From Vibrio agarivorans (GTDB taxonomy: Bacteria > Pseudomonadota > Gammaproteobacteria > Enterobacterales > Vibrionaceae): a stretch of DNA of 64,000 bases. The position numbers and the translations under genes were made by a program. Of this stretch, positions 1 through 10,133 are shown piece after piece. The DNA is taken from the NCBI RefSeq assembly GCF_030409635.1, contig NZ_JAUFQF010000004.1, positions 1,956,241 through 2,020,240 on the forward strand, given 5' to 3'. Numbering within the stretch: position 1 is the first letter of the stretch; every line of letters begins with the position of its first letter. The notes beneath the pieces were generated by a model, which saw only the letters and a list, made by a program, of their open reading frames with translations, had not been told where the DNA came from and did no database searches.

Positions 1-64
1 TCCAGAAGAGATTGTGGAAGAGAAACCGAATCCATTCGATGTTTTAAAAAGCCTAAAGAAGTAA
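1..64 (+). CDS. yceD: YceD (DUF177) C-terminal fragment
   Basis: Only the last 20 codons are in the window (frame starts at base 2), ending in FDVLKSLKK and a TAA at 62-64. The identity rests on position: a DUF177/YceD gene normally sits directly upstream of rpmF in gammaproteobacteria, and the acidic-then-basic tail fits that family. YceD has been linked to 23S rRNA accumulation. It is very likely co-transcribed with rpmF, which starts 31 bases downstream. The fragment is too short for independent proof. Confidence 0.75.
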   Translation, partial: PEEIVEEKPNPFDVLKSLKK

Positions 65-95
65 TTCTTTAAGTTCTAACATAGGAGTAGGGTCA

Positions 96-266
96 ATGGC
101 CGTACAAAAGAGCAAGAAATCACGTTCAATGCGTGGCATGCGTCGTTCACACGATGCACTAACTACAGCAGCACTATCTGTAGACGCAACTTCAGGTGAA
201 ACTCACCTACGTCACAACGTAACTGCTGAAGGTTACTACCGTGGCAAAAAGGTTATCAACAAGTAA
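96..266 (+). CDS. rpmF: 50S ribosomal protein L32
   Basis: This 56-residue basic protein starts [20 protein letters not shown] and ends [11 protein letters not shown], which is the classic L32 pattern. L32 is a structural component of the large ribosomal subunit. It has no zinc-binding cysteines, as in the Cys-minus L32 of enterics and vibrios. The start ATG is preceded by TAGGAGTAGGG, a good ribosome binding site. It lies between yceD and plsX, the conserved link between ribosome and lipid synthesis genes, with only 9 bases before plsX, so it is surely in the same transcript. It was missed by an ORF length cutoff. Confidence 0.97.
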   Translation: MAVQKSKKSRSMRGMRRSHDALTTAALSVDATSGETHLRHNVTAEGYYRGKKVINK

Positions 267-275
267 GGTTGACCT

Positions 276-1301
276 TTGCAAAATTTAACCGTTGCACTTG
301 ATGCAATGGGCGGGGACTTCGGTCCTCGCGTTACAGTGCCTGCCTCCGTGCAGGCACTGTCGCATTTCCCAACGCTAAAAGTGATCTTAGTCGGTGATCA
401 ATCCCTGATTTCCGCACAACTCCTAAAACTTGGCATTAGCGAGCACGCTAGGCTGAGCATTCGTCATACAGATCAAGTCATCTCTAACAACGAAAAACCT
501 TCTGTTGCCCTAAGGCATTTCCAGCAAAGCTCAATGGCTGTATGCCTAGAACTAGTGGCCCAAGGTGAGGCGGGAGCCGTGGTCAGTGCCGGCAATACCG
601 GTGCATTGATGGCACTGTCTCGCTTTAAACTCAAACTTCTTCCTGGTATCGACCGACCTGCATTAGTCTCCGCGCTTCCGACCGCTGGCAACAAGCGAAC
701 TTGGATGTTGGACTTAGGAGCGAACATCTCTAGCGACGCAGATTCCCTGTTTCAATTTGCCGTGATGGGTAGTGCACTCGCAGAAACCGCCCATACTGCA
801 CACCCGCGTGTCGCAATCTTGAATATCGGCGCGGAAGAAATTAAAGGTAATGATTTAGTTAAACGCTGCGCTGAAATGCTGTCTCAAGCGGATGGAATCA
901 ATTACATCGGTTACATTGAAGGGAATCAGATCTTTAATGACAAAGCAGATGTGATAGTGTGTGATGGCTTTGTCGGTAACGTTTGTCTGAAAACCTGTGA
1001 AGGTACAGCGCAACTGTTTGTCGATAAGCTAAAAAACTGGATGGCAAGTTCGTCAATTCGTGGTTGGTTGCTTCGTAGGTTACTCCCTGACTTGTTTAAA
1101 GAATTAAAAACACTGAACCCCGACCAGTATAACGGTGCAAGTTTGCTAGGATTGCGCGGCATTGTCATTAAAAGTCATGGAAGTGCCGATGTTACTGCTT
1201 TTGAAAATGCCATAGGCGAGGCAGTACACGAGGTGAAACGACAGATTCCGAGCCGCATCAGCGATCGTCTGGAAGCGGTATTACTCGAGAGGCATTATTA
1301 G
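276..1301 (+). CDS. plsX: Phosphate acyltransferase PlsX
   Basis: PlsX converts acyl-ACP to acyl-phosphate, the substrate of PlsY in phosphatidic acid synthesis, and is a peripheral membrane enzyme. The 341-residue product has the family start [14 protein letters not shown], the internal [10 protein letters not shown] stretch and [10 protein letters not shown], and is of normal family length. The start is TTG at 276, because no ATG is available before the conserved N-terminus and AAGG precedes it. It begins 9 bases after rpmF and ends 5 bases before fabH, inside the fatty-acid synthesis operon. Confidence 0.97.
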   Translation: MQNLTVALDAMGGDFGPRVTVPASVQALSHFPTLKVILVGDQSLISAQLLKLGISEHARLSIRHTDQVISNNEKPSVALRHFQQSSMAVCLELVAQGEAGAVVSAGNTGALMALSRFKLKLLPGIDRPALVSALPTAGNKRTWMLDLGANISSDADSLFQFAVMGSALAETAHTAHPRVAILNIGAEEIKGNDLVKRCAEMLSQADGINYIGYIEGNQIFNDKADVIVCDGFVGNVCLKTCEGTAQLFVDKLKNWMASSSIRGWLLRRLLPDLFKELKTLNPDQYNGASLLGLRGIVIKSHGSADVTAFENAIGEAVHEVKRQIPSRISDRLEAVLLERHY

Positions 1302-1306
1302 TCTTC

Positions 1307-2287
1307 ATGTATAGCAAAATTTTAGGTACAGGCAGCTACCTGCCATCTCAGGTGCGTTCAAACGCAGACCTAGAGAAAATGGTAGAGACAAGCGATGAAT
1401 GGATTGTTACTCGTACGGGTATCAAAGAGCGTCGTATTGCTGCAGAAAATGAAACCGTGGCTGACATGGCTCATCACGCGGCGGAGAATGCCATTGAGAT
1501 GGCGGGTATCGATAAGAATGATATCGATATGATTCTTGTCGCGACAACCAGTGGCTCTCATGCGTTCCCATCAGCGGCGTGTCAGGTTCAAGCACTGTTG
1601 GGCATCAAGCACTGTCCAGCATTCGATATGGCAGCAGCGTGTTCAGGTTTTGTTTATGCTCTATCGGTTGCTGACCAATATATCAAAACAGGGCATTGTA
1701 AAAATATTCTTGTGATTGGTGCAGATGCATTATCAAAAACGTGCGACCCTACTGACCGCTCAACCATCATTTTATTTGGTGATGCGGCAGGTGCAGTTGT
1801 TGTTGGTGCAAGTGAAGAGCCAGGCATTTTATCAACAACCATCAATGCAGATGGTCGTTTTGGTGATCTTCTAAGCCTGAAATACCCGAATCGTAGTGAT
1901 GACATGCCGGGTAGCTTTGAGCACAGTGACGACATCAACAGCTGGCTACACATGGCGGGCAATGAAGTATTCAAAGTTGCGGTGACTCAGCTTTCTCGAT
2001 TGGTGAAAGAAACACTGAAAGAGAACAACATGGATAAATCAGAGCTTGATTGGCTTGTTCCCCATCAGGCAAACCTGCGCATTATTTCCGCGACAGCGAA
2101 GAAATTAGCGATGCCACTCGATCAAGTGGTGATCACCTTAGACCGTCATGGGAATACTTCGGCAGCGACCGTTCCAACGGCACTCGACGAAGCGGTTCGT
2201 GATGGACGAATTAAGCGCGGTCAAACCCTTCTTCTTGAAGCGTTTGGTGGCGGATTTACTTGGGGCAGTGCCCTAGTTAAGTTTTAG
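1307..2287 (+). CDS. fabH: Beta-ketoacyl-ACP synthase III
   Basis: FabH condenses acetyl-CoA with malonyl-ACP to start type II fatty-acid synthesis in the cytosol. The 326-residue protein has the full catalytic triad: Cys112 in AAACSGF, His253 in VPHQANLRI and Asn283 in HGNTSAA. The C-terminal [13 protein letters not shown] is also typical. The length is close to other proteobacterial FabH proteins. It follows plsX by 5 bases and precedes fabD by 50, within a co-directional operon. Confidence 0.98.
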   Translation: MYSKILGTGSYLPSQVRSNADLEKMVETSDEWIVTRTGIKERRIAAENETVADMAHHAAENAIEMAGIDKNDIDMILVATTSGSHAFPSAACQVQALLGIKHCPAFDMAAACSGFVYALSVADQYIKTGHCKNILVIGADALSKTCDPTDRSTIILFGDAAGAVVVGASEEPGILSTTINADGRFGDLLSLKYPNRSDDMPGSFEHSDDINSWLHMAGNEVFKVAVTQLSRLVKETLKENNMDKSELDWLVPHQANLRIISATAKKLAMPLDQVVITLDRHGNTSAATVPTALDEAVRDGRIKRGQTLLLEAFGGGFTWGSALVKF

Positions 2288-2337
2288 GATCTGGGCTCTT
2301 AAAGAGCCTCTATTGACAGTTTTTAAGGAAATAAGAC

Positions 2338-3264
2338 ATGAGCAACTTTGCGATTGTATTCCCAGGTCAAGGTTCTCAAGCGGTTGGTATGCTTGCTGAA
2401 CTTGGCGAACAATATGATGTGGTTAAGCAAACTTTTGCTGAAGCTTCTGACGCGCTTGGTTACGACCTGTGGGCCTTGGTTCAAAATGGTCCAGTGGAAG
2501 ATCTCAATCAGACATTCCGCACTCAACCAGCACTTCTTGCTTCATCAGTTGCTATCTGGCGTGTTTGGCAAGAACTGGGTCTAGAGCAACCTGCGAACTT
2601 GGCTGGTCACAGCCTCGGTGAATACTCAGCACTAGTGTGTGCAGGCGTCATTGACTTTAAACAAGCGATTAAACTGGTTGAGCTTCGTGGTCAACTTATG
2701 CAAGAGGCAGTCCCTGCGGGCGTTGGTGCAATGTATGCGATCATTGGTCTTGCTGATGATGCGATTGCTCAAGCGTGTGAAGAAGCAGCGCAAGGTGAAG
2801 TGGTTTCTCCAGTGAACTTTAACTCGCCTGGTCAAGTGGTTATCGCGGGCAATAAATCTGCGGTAGAGCGTGCTGGAGCACTTTGTAAAGAAGCTGGTGC
2901 GAAACGTGCACTTCCACTGCCAGTATCTGTGCCTTCACACTGTGCGCTAATGAAGCCTGCAGCTGACAAGCTTGCAATTGCGCTTGAAGATATCGAATTT
3001 AATACACCAGCGCTCCCTGTGATCAACAACGTTGATGTTATCGCAGAGACAGACCCTGCGAAAATTAAAGATGCGCTTGTACGCCAGCTATACAACCCAG
3101 TTCGTTGGACCGAAGGCGTACAGCTAATGAATGAGCAAGGCGTAGAGAAGCTACTCGAGCTTGGTCCTGGCAAAGTTCTAACGGGTCTAACAAAACGTAT
3201 CGTTAAGTCGTTAACTGCGGCTGCAGTTAACGATGTTGCATCTCTAGATGCAGTGAAATCGTAA
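2338..3264 (+). CDS. fabD: Malonyl-CoA:ACP transacylase
   Basis: FabD loads malonyl groups from CoA onto ACP for chain elongation. The 308-residue protein shows the N-terminal FPGQGSQ motif, nucleophile Ser92 in GHSLGEYSA and the partner His201 in VPSHCALM, matching the well-studied enzyme in both spacing and length. An AAGGAAATAAG ribosome binding site precedes the ATG. fabG follows after 15 bases, so the two are probably translationally coupled. Confidence 0.98.
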   Translation: MSNFAIVFPGQGSQAVGMLAELGEQYDVVKQTFAEASDALGYDLWALVQNGPVEDLNQTFRTQPALLASSVAIWRVWQELGLEQPANLAGHSLGEYSALVCAGVIDFKQAIKLVELRGQLMQEAVPAGVGAMYAIIGLADDAIAQACEEAAQGEVVSPVNFNSPGQVVIAGNKSAVERAGALCKEAGAKRALPLPVSVPSHCALMKPAADKLAIALEDIEFNTPALPVINNVDVIAETDPAKIKDALVRQLYNPVRWTEGVQLMNEQGVEKLLELGPGKVLTGLTKRIVKSLTAAAVNDVASLDAVKS

Positions 3265-3279
3265 TAAAGGATTAAGAGT

Positions 3280-4017
3280 ATGATGAATCTAGAGGGCAAA
3301 GTTGCTCTAGTAACGGGTGCAAGCCGTGGTATTGGTCGTGCAATCGCTGAGCTACTTGTTGAACGTGGCGCAAAGGTTATTGGTACGGCAACATCGGAAG
3401 GTGGCGCTGCAGCGATCAGTGAATACTTAGGTGATAATGGTAAAGGCCTAGCACTGAACGTAACAAACGTTGAATCGATTGAAGCGACATTAATAACCAT
3501 CAACGAAGAGTTTGGTGCCATTGATATCCTAGTGAATAACGCGGGTATCACACGTGACAACCTACTTATGCGCATGAAAGACAGCGAGTGGGATGACATC
3601 ATCGATACAAACCTAACGCCAATCTTCCGTATGTCGAAAGCGGTGCTTCGTGGCATGATGAAGAAACGTGCGGGTCGTATTATCAACGTTGGCTCTGTTG
3701 TGGGTACGATGGGTAACGCTGGCCAAGCAAACTATGCGGCGGCGAAAGCGGGTGTGATTGGCTTTACTAAGTCGATGGCACGTGAAGTGGCTTCACGCGG
3801 TGTAACAGTGAACACGGTAGCACCAGGTTTCATTGAAACCGACATGACTAAGGCGCTAAATGATGAGCAACGTGCGGCAACTCTGTCGAACGTACCAGCA
3901 GGTCGTTTGGGTGACCCGAAAGAGATTGCCTCAGCCGTAGTATTCTTAGCTTCTCCTGAAGCAGCCTACATAACGGGTGAAACATTGCATGTAAATGGTG
4001 GCATGTACATGGTTTAG
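3280..4017 (+). CDS. fabG: 3-oxoacyl-ACP reductase
   Basis: FabG is the NADPH-dependent short-chain dehydrogenase that reduces beta-ketoacyl-ACP in each elongation cycle. The 245-residue protein has the nucleotide-binding TGASRGIGR, the NNAG motif, the Ser in INVGSVVG and the YxxxK in NYAAAKAG. It opens with two consecutive ATGs (3280 and 3283). AAGGA is better spaced from the first, so I kept that start, which gives one residue more than the usual 244. The 231-base gap to acpP is the longest in the fab cluster. Confidence 0.98.
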   Translation: MMNLEGKVALVTGASRGIGRAIAELLVERGAKVIGTATSEGGAAAISEYLGDNGKGLALNVTNVESIEATLITINEEFGAIDILVNNAGITRDNLLMRMKDSEWDDIIDTNLTPIFRMSKAVLRGMMKKRAGRIINVGSVVGTMGNAGQANYAAAKAGVIGFTKSMAREVASRGVTVNTVAPGFIETDMTKALNDEQRAATLSNVPAGRLGDPKEIASAVVFLASPEAAYITGETLHVNGGMYMV

Positions 4018-4248
4018 TGCTAAAGTTGGTTGAGTTTGGCTAAACTTCACATTGTTACGCTAAACTTGCCAAGTTTTAGTCAAGGTCTGCACATAAAATG
4101 TGCATGATATATGTCAAAAATGAGCTGAATTTCGGTTAAAATCGCTAAAATTGTGGTTTGACCAGCAAGGTCCCCCTTGCAACTTTCAATAGTTCTAATA
4201 AACTACGGAAACATCGCATTTAGGCGACATCTGTAAAGGAAAAGAAAA
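4018..4248 (+). promoter_or_regulatory. fabG-acpP intergenic region with three palindromes
   Basis: This 231-base gap holds several symmetric sequences. GCTAAACTT occurs twice, at 4039-4047 and 4059-4067, exactly 20 bases apart. AAACTTGCCAAGTTT is a 15-base palindrome at 4062-4076. TGCACATAAAATGTGCA is a 17-base palindrome at 4088-4104. GCAAGG-TCCC-CCTTGC at 4165-4180 can form a hairpin. acpP is expected to have its own strong promoter here, with TAAAAT at 4137-4142 as a possible -10. No binding protein is assigned; the palindromes are seen directly, while their use as operators is inference. Confidence 0.45.
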
Positions 4249-4482
4249 ATGAGCAACATCGAAGAACGCGTAAAGAAAATCATTGTTGAACAGCTAGGTG
4301 TAGACGAAGCAGAAGTTAAAAACGAAGCTTCTTTTGTTGACGATCTAGGTGCAGATTCTCTAGACACTGTAGAGCTAGTTATGGCTCTAGAAGAGGAATT
4401 CGACACTGAGATTCCTGATGAAGAAGCAGAGAAAATCACTACTGTTCAAGCTGCAATCGACTACGTAAACAGCGCTCAGTAA
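4249..4482 (+). CDS. acpP: Acyl carrier protein
   Basis: ACP carries growing acyl chains as thioesters on 4'-phosphopantetheine. The 77-residue acidic protein has the GADSLD motif with the modified serine at position 37 (36 without Met), and the sequence is nearly identical to other gammaproteobacterial ACPs. A GGAAAAGAAAA purine stretch precedes the ATG. It is followed by a strong terminator, so acpP can be made as a short, abundant transcript separate from fabF. Confidence 0.99.
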
Positions 4483-4493
4483 GATACTCTCCC

Positions 4494-4522
4494 AGGCGGC
4501 CATCTGGCCGCCTGTGTTTTTT
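4494..4522 (+). terminator. Rho-independent terminator after acpP
   Basis: AGGCGGCC (4494-4501), loop ATCT, GGCCGCCT (4506-4513) form a perfect GC-rich 8-bp stem, followed by GTGTTTTTT. It lies 11 bases after the acpP stop codon and separates acpP from fabF. Confidence 0.93.
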
Positions 4523-4575
4523 ATACTCTCTTCTAACCCCTCTTAGAACCAATTTACATCCCGGAGAATAAGATC

Positions 4576-5817
4576 GTGTCCAAGCGTCGCGTCGTTGTCA
4601 CTGGCATGGGTATGTTGTCACCAGTTGGCAACTCTGTAGAATCTTCATGGAAAGCCCTGCTAGAAGGTCAAAGTGGTATCGTAAATATCGAGCACTTTGA
4701 TACCGAAAATTTTGCCACTCGTTTTGCAGGTCTTGTAAAAGACTTCGATTGCACTGAGTACATGTCTAAAAAAGATGCACGTAAAATGGATTTATTTATC
4801 CAATACGGTATCGCAGCTGGCATCCAAGCACTGGATGACTCTGGGCTAGAAGTTAACGAAGAAAACGCACACCGCGTCGGTGTTGCAATTGGCTCTGGTA
4901 TTGGCGGCTTAGACCTAATCGAAACTGCACACACAGCACTAGTAGAAAAAGGTCCACGTAAAGTTAGCCCATTCTTTGTTCCTTCAACTATCGTTAACAT
5001 GGTTGCAGGTAATCTCTCTATTATGCGTGGTTTGCGTGGTCCGAATATCGCGATCGCAACGGCGTGTACAACAGGTCTTCACAACATTGGCCACGCTGCT
5101 CGTATGATTGCATACGGCGATGCAGAGGCAATGGTTTGTGGTGGTTCTGAAAAAGCATCCACGCCACTAGGCATGGCGGGTTTTGGCGCTGCAAAAGCGC
5201 TTTCGACTCGTAATGATGAGCCGCAAAAAGCGTCACGTCCTTGGGATAAAGAGCGCGATGGCTTTGTACTGGGTGACGGTGCAGGTGTGATGGTACTAGA
5301 AGAGTACGAACACGCTAAAGCGCGCGGTGCAAAAATTTACGCTGAACTGGTTGGTTTCGGTATGTCAGGTGATGCTTACCACATGACGTCACCAAGCGAA
5401 GACGGTTCTGGTGGTGCACTTGCGATGGAAGCGGCAATGCGTGATGCGGGTATCGAAGGTACTCAAGTTGGCTATGTAAACGCACACGGTACGTCGACAC
5501 CGGCTGGCGATGTTGCTGAGATCAAAGGCATCAAGCGTGCTCTAGGTGAAGAGGGGGCTAAGCAAGTACTTGTCTCTTCAACTAAGTCTATGACGGGCCA
5601 CCTACTTGGCGCAGCAGGTTCTGCAGAAGCGATCATCACAGTGATGTCACTTGTAGACCAAAAAGTACCGCCAACGATCAACCTAGACAACCCAGAAGAG
5701 GGCCTAGACATTGATCTAGTTCCTCACGTCGCTCGCGATGTAAACATGGAATATGCTCTGTGTAACTCGTTCGGCTTCGGTGGCACAAACGGTTCATTGA
5801 TCTTCAAGAAAATCTAA
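4576..5817 (+). CDS. fabF: 3-oxoacyl-ACP synthase II
   Basis: FabF elongates acyl-ACP and controls the temperature-sensitive C16:1 to C18:1 step. The 413-residue thiolase-fold protein has the nucleophile Cys164 in ATACTTG, the first active-site His in NAHGTSTP and the second in GHLLGAAGS, plus [10 protein letters not shown] near the C-terminus. It starts with GTG at 4576 behind CCGGAGAATAAG. The length matches the family. It is separated from acpP and pabC by terminators, though read-through is likely. Confidence 0.98.
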   Translation: MSKRRVVVTGMGMLSPVGNSVESSWKALLEGQSGIVNIEHFDTENFATRFAGLVKDFDCTEYMSKKDARKMDLFIQYGIAAGIQALDDSGLEVNEENAHRVGVAIGSGIGGLDLIETAHTALVEKGPRKVSPFFVPSTIVNMVAGNLSIMRGLRGPNIAIATACTTGLHNIGHAARMIAYGDAEAMVCGGSEKASTPLGMAGFGAAKALSTRNDEPQKASRPWDKERDGFVLGDGAGVMVLEEYEHAKARGAKIYAELVGFGMSGDAYHMTSPSEDGSGGALAMEAAMRDAGIEGTQVGYVNAHGTSTPAGDVAEIKGIKRALGEEGAKQVLVSSTKSMTGHLLGAAGSAEAIITVMSLVDQKVPPTINLDNPEEGLDIDLVPHVARDVNMEYALCNSFGFGGTNGSLIFKKI

Positions 5818-5842
5818 TCAAGGTCTCTGACACTTGTCTACC

Positions 5843-5880
5843 AACGGCTTGATGCTTTAGCATTGAGCCGTTTTGTTTTA
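5843..5880 (+). terminator. Terminator after fabF
   Basis: AACGGCT (5843-5849) pairs with AGCCGTT (5866-5872). A second inner stem, TGATGC with GCATTG, uses a TTTA loop. It is followed by TTGTTTTA. It lies 25 bases after the fabF stop and just ahead of pabC. Confidence 0.85.
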
Positions 5881-5902
5881 TCTGTCATAAGGGAATAGGT
5901 GA

Positions 5903-6718
5903 ATGATTTGGATTAATGGTGAGCCGCGCGATACTACGAATGTGACTGACCGTTCTTTTCAGTATGGTGACGGCGTGTTTACCACTGTATTAGTTAAAGA
6001 TCAGAAACTCATTCATTGGGATGCTCATCAACAGCGATTGATCGCAGGCCTATCTCGACTTCACATTACTCCGCCAGATTGGCATTTGGTGAGCGCTTGG
6101 ATTGGTTCAGCCTTAAAGCGCGCGCCTTCTGATAGCCTTTCAGGTATTAAGGTACACGTCAGCCGCGGCTCAGGTGGCAGAGGATATAGCCCGCTTGGAT
6201 GTCAAAATACGCTCGTCACTGTTAGTGGCTTTGCTTACCCGAAGCATTATTTAGAGTGGTTTGAGCAAGGTGTTGAACTGGGGATTTGTCACCAGACGTT
6301 AGGCATCAACCCGTTGCTTGCGGGAATTAAGCACAATAATCGCCTGGAACAAGTTTTACTCAAATCAGAAATGGACCAAGCAGGATTTGCTGATGGTATT
6401 GTGTGCGACCTTGACGGATACGTGACGGAAACCACCATGGCTAATCTGATTTGGCGTAAGGGCGAGTGTCTTTTTTCACCGAAAATTGACCGTGCAGGCG
6501 TTGAAGGCACTGCGCGTAATTATATGCTAGCGCGTGCAGCAGACCTTGGGCTGAGCGTTGAGTTAAGTCGCTACAAAATGCAATCTTTGCTCGAAGCGGA
6601 TGAGGTCTATATCACCAATGCGGTATTGGGCATTGCGCCCGTGCGGAAAATCGAGCAACATGCTTTCTCATTTTCTAACCTCGCTGAACAACTACGCAAG
6701 AGTTATATGTCGTGTTAA
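5903..6718 (+). CDS. pabC: Aminodeoxychorismate lyase
   Basis: PabC is a fold-type IV PLP enzyme that releases pyruvate from 4-amino-4-deoxychorismate to give p-aminobenzoate for folate. The 271-residue product has FQYGDGVFTT near the N-terminus, the PLP lysine in AGIKHNNRLEQ and the TNAVLGIAPVR region near the C-terminus. AAGGGAATAGGTG precedes the ATG. Its last 7 bases overlap mltG, indicating translational coupling in the pabC-mltG-tmk-holB order conserved in enterics and vibrios. Confidence 0.95.
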   Translation: MIWINGEPRDTTNVTDRSFQYGDGVFTTVLVKDQKLIHWDAHQQRLIAGLSRLHITPPDWHLVSAWIGSALKRAPSDSLSGIKVHVSRGSGGRGYSPLGCQNTLVTVSGFAYPKHYLEWFEQGVELGICHQTLGINPLLAGIKHNNRLEQVLLKSEMDQAGFADGIVCDLDGYVTETTMANLIWRKGECLFSPKIDRAGVEGTARNYMLARAADLGLSVELSRYKMQSLLEADEVYITNAVLGIAPVRKIEQHAFSFSNLAEQLRKSYMSC

Positions 6719-7725
6719 AAAAATTTGTTTTCTTTATATTGCTGTTGGCTGCCCTTGCGGGTGGCGCTTTCTATTACGCACAGCAACAGTTAAATCAGTT
6801 TCTTGCTCAACCACTACAAATTGAGCAGCAAGAGATCCTGCAGGTCCGTCGTGGCGCTAATATCAACAGCGTCATTAATCAAGCGCTCGATGCAAACTGG
6901 ATTGAGCCGTCACCGTTTAGCCGTTTAGTACGTCGTTTACATCCAGAGTTAGTCGACATTAAAGTCGGTACGTTTGCTATTGATGAAACTATGTCTCTGC
7001 AGAACATGTTAGAGCTCGTTGTGTCGGGTAAAGAGCACCAATACTCGATTACTTTCGTTGAGGGCAGTCGTTTCGATGAGTGGCGAGTGTTACTCAAGGA
7101 TGCTCAGGGTTTAGAGTTGGTAACGACTGAGATGAGCGAAGCTGAGATCGCCAAAAGTCTGGGTGTTGAACGCGATAAATTAGAAGGGCTATTTTTGGCG
7201 GAAACGTACAATTATACCCATGGTACCAGTGATCTAGATATTCTGCGCCGTGCCCATCGTTCTCTACAGCAAAATCTCGATAACTTTTGGCAGTCTAAGC
7301 AACCAAAACTTCCGTTGAAAACGCCTTATGAGGCCCTGATTCTCGCTTCAATTATTGAAAAAGAGACCTCGGTTGCAGAGGAACGTGGTTTAGTGTCGGC
7401 GGTCTTTGTTAATCGCCTTAATCGCGGCATGAGACTGCAAACTGACCCAACGGTGATTTACGGTATGGGTGATAAATACCAAGGGCGTATTGGCCGTAAG
7501 GGGTTAGATACACCGACACCTTACAACACCTATATTATTAATGGCCTGCCACCCACACCCATTGCGATGGTGGGTACTGCTTCTCTTCATGCAGCACTAA
7601 ACCCTGAAGAGAGCGACTATATTTACTTTGTCGCCAGCGGCAAAGGTGGACACGTATTCTCAAAGACGCTGGCGGAGCATAATCGCGCTGTCCGTGCCTA
7701 CTTAAAACACATAAGAAGTAAATAA
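6712..7725 (+). CDS. mltG: Endolytic murein transglycosylase MltG
   Basis: MltG (YceG) cleaves nascent peptidoglycan glycan strands and sets their length. The 337-residue protein starts with a single membrane anchor (about residues 3-20, [16 protein letters not shown]) followed by a periplasmic domain. The catalytic Glu is in ASIIEKET (Glu218), with downstream [10 protein letters not shown] and [11 protein letters not shown] motifs. The start is GTG at 6712, inside the end of pabC. The stop TAA shares one base with the tmk start (TAATG). Confidence 0.96.
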   Translation: MLKKFVFFILLLAALAGGAFYYAQQQLNQFLAQPLQIEQQEILQVRRGANINSVINQALDANWIEPSPFSRLVRRLHPELVDIKVGTFAIDETMSLQNMLELVVSGKEHQYSITFVEGSRFDEWRVLLKDAQGLELVTTEMSEAEIAKSLGVERDKLEGLFLAETYNYTHGTSDLDILRRAHRSLQQNLDNFWQSKQPKLPLKTPYEALILASIIEKETSVAEERGLVSAVFVNRLNRGMRLQTDPTVIYGMGDKYQGRIGRKGLDTPTPYNTYIINGLPPTPIAMVGTASLHAALNPEESDYIYFVASGKGGHVFSKTLAEHNRAVRAYLKHIRSK

Positions 7726-8363
7726 TGAGCCAAGCAAAATTTATTGTCATTGAGGGTCTTGAAGGCGCGGGAAAGAGCACTGCGATCCAGCGTGTGTTGG
7801 ATACACTGTCAATGCATGGGGTGAGCCAAATTGAGCAGACTCGAGAGCCAGGTGGCACCAAGCTAGCGGAAGCGTTGCGTACCCTTGTCAAACAAGAACA
7901 TGAAGGTGAAGCTCTGATCGATACCACAGAGTTGCTCATGATGTATGCCGCTCGTGTTCAATTAGTTGAAAACAAAATCAAACCAGCGTTGGCAAGTGGC
8001 GCATGGGTGGTTGGCGACCGTCACGATATGTCTTCTCAGGCGTATCAAGGTGGTGGCCGTGGCATTGCTGCTGAAACCATGTCGGCATTGCGTGATATTT
8101 CTCTTGGGGGTTTTCGTCCAGATTTAACGATCTACATGGATATTGATCCTCGTGTTGGCTTAGAGCGAGCTCGTGGGCGAGGAGAGTTGGATCGGATTGA
8201 AAAAATGGACATCAGCTTTTTCGAACGAACGCGCGAACGATACTTGAGCTTAGCGCGAAACGATAAAACGGTTATCGTGATTGACGCTAGCCAAAGCATT
8301 GAAGCCGTGGGTGCCGATATTGAAGCCGCTCTTCTCGAGTGGTTAAACAAGGAGTCGGTGTGA
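7725..8363 (+). CDS. tmk: Thymidylate kinase
   Basis: Tmk phosphorylates dTMP to dTDP for DNA synthesis. The 212-residue product has the P-loop GLEGAGKST at the N-terminus, the TREPGGT motif and the [16 protein letters not shown] lid and base-binding region. Start and stop codons overlap both neighbours (TAATG with mltG, GTGA with holB), so the three genes are tightly coupled. Confidence 0.97.
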   Translation: MSQAKFIVIEGLEGAGKSTAIQRVLDTLSMHGVSQIEQTREPGGTKLAEALRTLVKQEHEGEALIDTTELLMMYAARVQLVENKIKPALASGAWVVGDRHDMSSQAYQGGGRGIAAETMSALRDISLGGFRPDLTIYMDIDPRVGLERARGRGELDRIEKMDISFFERTRERYLSLARNDKTVIVIDASQSIEAVGADIEAALLEWLNKESV

Positions 8364-9310
8364 CCACACTGTATCCGTGGATAGAGCCACTGTGGAAGCA
8401 GTGGCAACCTACCCTTGAACAAGATAACTTTTCGCAAGCGATACTCCTCAGCGCGCAAGCTGGTATGGGAATCGATCAGCTGGTTAAACTATTGGCGAAA
8501 ACACGGCTGTGCAAATCATCCAACGATGAGCCTTGTGGATTCTGTCATAGCTGCGATCTGTTTGATGCCGGCACTCATCCAGATTTTCATAAGCTTGCTC
8601 CTATTGAGGTCGGTAAATCGATTTCAGTTGATCAAATTCGCCAATGTCAGCAGTGGGCTCAACAAAGCTCACAGCTTTCAGGTGTTCGCGTTATCTGGAT
8701 TGATCAGGCTGACGCAATGACAGAGTCAGCAGCAAATGCTTTGCTGAAGTCACTCGAAGAGCCGTCGGAAAGTTGCTCTTATGTATTGAGTGTCGAAAAG
8801 GTTAATCAGCTACTTCCAACCATTATTAGTCGCTGTCAGCAGTGGTCTGTAGCGATACCACCACACCAGCAAGCTAAGCAATGGTTGTTGAATGAGGCAG
8901 GAGACAAAGATCTCGATCTTGCGCTGCGCCTAGCTGGAGGATCTCCATTAAACGCACGACAGCTGATCGATGATAAGAAGGTTGCTTCGTATCACAAGCT
9001 TGAGCAAGCATTGTTACAAGCACTCGAAATCAATACCCTGTTTGCGTGGCATGATGCCGCTAAGTTGCTTTCTGACGATTATACACAGGGATTAACCTGG
9101 CTGTGGTATCTGTTGACCGATGCGCAAAAACAGTTATTTGGCATAGAGAGTGAAGGGACGTTGCCCGGGGCACGTCGTGTTGGAGAGTTAACTAGAAGTG
9201 ATAAGCTATACTCACAAACGAATGCACTTGTTCAGCTGCTTAAGCAATTTCATGACCATTCTGGCCTAAATAGAGAGTTGTTAACCTTAGACTGGTTGAT
9301 GGCGTTTTAA
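8360..9310 (+). CDS. holB: DNA polymerase III delta prime subunit
   Basis: HolB is part of the clamp loader that places the beta sliding clamp on DNA. I chose GTG at 8360, overlapping the tmk stop as GTGA, because AAGGAG lies 6 bases upstream and the product then begins [14 protein letters not shown], which aligns with the HolB start. An in-frame GTG at 8339 would only add seven residues. The 316-residue protein has the zinc-binding cysteine cluster (C-x8-C-x2-C-x2-C at CGFCHSC), the AGTHPDF motif and the sensor region [11 protein letters not shown]. It lacks a usable P-loop, as expected for delta prime. Confidence 0.95.
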   Translation: MTTLYPWIEPLWKQWQPTLEQDNFSQAILLSAQAGMGIDQLVKLLAKTRLCKSSNDEPCGFCHSCDLFDAGTHPDFHKLAPIEVGKSISVDQIRQCQQWAQQSSQLSGVRVIWIDQADAMTESAANALLKSLEEPSESCSYVLSVEKVNQLLPTIISRCQQWSVAIPPHQQAKQWLLNEAGDKDLDLALRLAGGSPLNARQLIDDKKVASYHKLEQALLQALEINTLFAWHDAAKLLSDDYTQGLTWLWYLLTDAQKQLFGIESEGTLPGARRVGELTRSDKLYSQTNALVQLLKQFHDHSGLNRELLTLDWLMAF

Positions 9311-9319
9311 GAGAGTTTC

Positions 9320-10087
9320 ATGTTTATAGATTCACACTGTCATTTAGACAAACTAAATTACGATGATTTGCACCTTGATGTTGGTGATGTGATTGCAAAA
9401 GCAGAACAAGCGAACGTTACTGAGTTTCTTTCTGTTGGTGTCACAATGGCCTCTTTTCCTAAGATGTTGGCCTTAATTGAGCCGTTTTCTCAGGTGCATG
9501 TGTCCTGCGGTGTTCATCCCCTCGATGTCGAAAGTGATTTCAATCTAGAGCAGTTCAAACAATATGCTCAGAATGACCGAGTGGTTGCCATTGGAGAAAC
9601 AGGGTTAGATTATCACTATCAGCCCGAAACAGCGGAGCTACAAAAAGCTCGATTTATAGAACAAGTGAAGGTAGCGGTTGAACTGAATAAGCCGCTAATC
9701 ATCCACACAAGACAAGCTCGAGAAGACACGTTAGCTATCTTACGTGAATACGGCGCGGATAAATGTGGTGGTGTGATCCACTGTTTTACAGAAGATCTCG
9801 ACTTTGCGCAGCAAGCGATGGCGCTCGGCTTTTATATCTCTATCTCTGGGATCGTGACGTTTAGACAAGCTACGGAACTAAAAGAAGTAGTGAAAGCGGT
9901 TCCGCTAGAACGACTGCTTATTGAGACGGACTCTCCTTACTTGGCACCGGTTCCTCACCGCGGAAAAGAGAACCAGCCAGCGTATGTTGTTGAGGTTACG
10001 GCTTATATCGCGCAGCTAAAAGGGGTCTCTTTGAGCGAGATTGGTGAAATCACCAGCAATAACTTCAGAAATCTTTTTTTGCGATAG
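9320..10087 (+). CDS. ycfH: TatD-family metal-dependent hydrolase YcfH
   Basis: This is a TIM-barrel metal-dependent hydrolase of the TatD DNase family (255 residues, normal length). Metal-binding signatures are visible: DSHCHLD at the start, GETGLDYHY, PLIIHTRQA, GVIHCFTE and ETDSPYL. TatD enzymes act as 3'-5' exonucleases; for the YcfH branch the physiological substrate is not settled. It follows holB by 9 bases, ends the tmk-holB operon and is followed by a strong terminator. Confidence 0.93.
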   Translation: MFIDSHCHLDKLNYDDLHLDVGDVIAKAEQANVTEFLSVGVTMASFPKMLALIEPFSQVHVSCGVHPLDVESDFNLEQFKQYAQNDRVVAIGETGLDYHYQPETAELQKARFIEQVKVAVELNKPLIIHTRQAREDTLAILREYGADKCGGVIHCFTEDLDFAQQAMALGFYISISGIVTFRQATELKEVVKAVPLERLLIETDSPYLAPVPHRGKENQPAYVVEVTAYIAQLKGVSLSEIGEITSNNFRNLFLR

Positions 10088-10106
10088 AAAATAATTTAAC
10101 AAATCA

Positions 10107-10133
10107 AGAGCGCTTTCAAGCGCTCTTTTTTTT
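10107..10133 (+). terminator. Terminator after ycfH
   Basis: AGAGCGCTT (10107-10115), loop TC, AAGCGCTCT (10118-10126) and a run of T to 10133. It closes the long fab-to-ycfH gene block. Confidence 0.93.

Noticed and set aside
2832..3686. 284-codon leftward open frame across fabD and fabG
   Set aside because: It is entirely antisense to two conserved genes, has low-complexity Ser/Ala/Arg-rich composition and no recognisable domain; it results from codon bias of the sense genes.
4203..4439. 78-codon leftward frame antisense to acpP
   Set aside because: Serine-rich shadow of acpP with no ribosome binding site.
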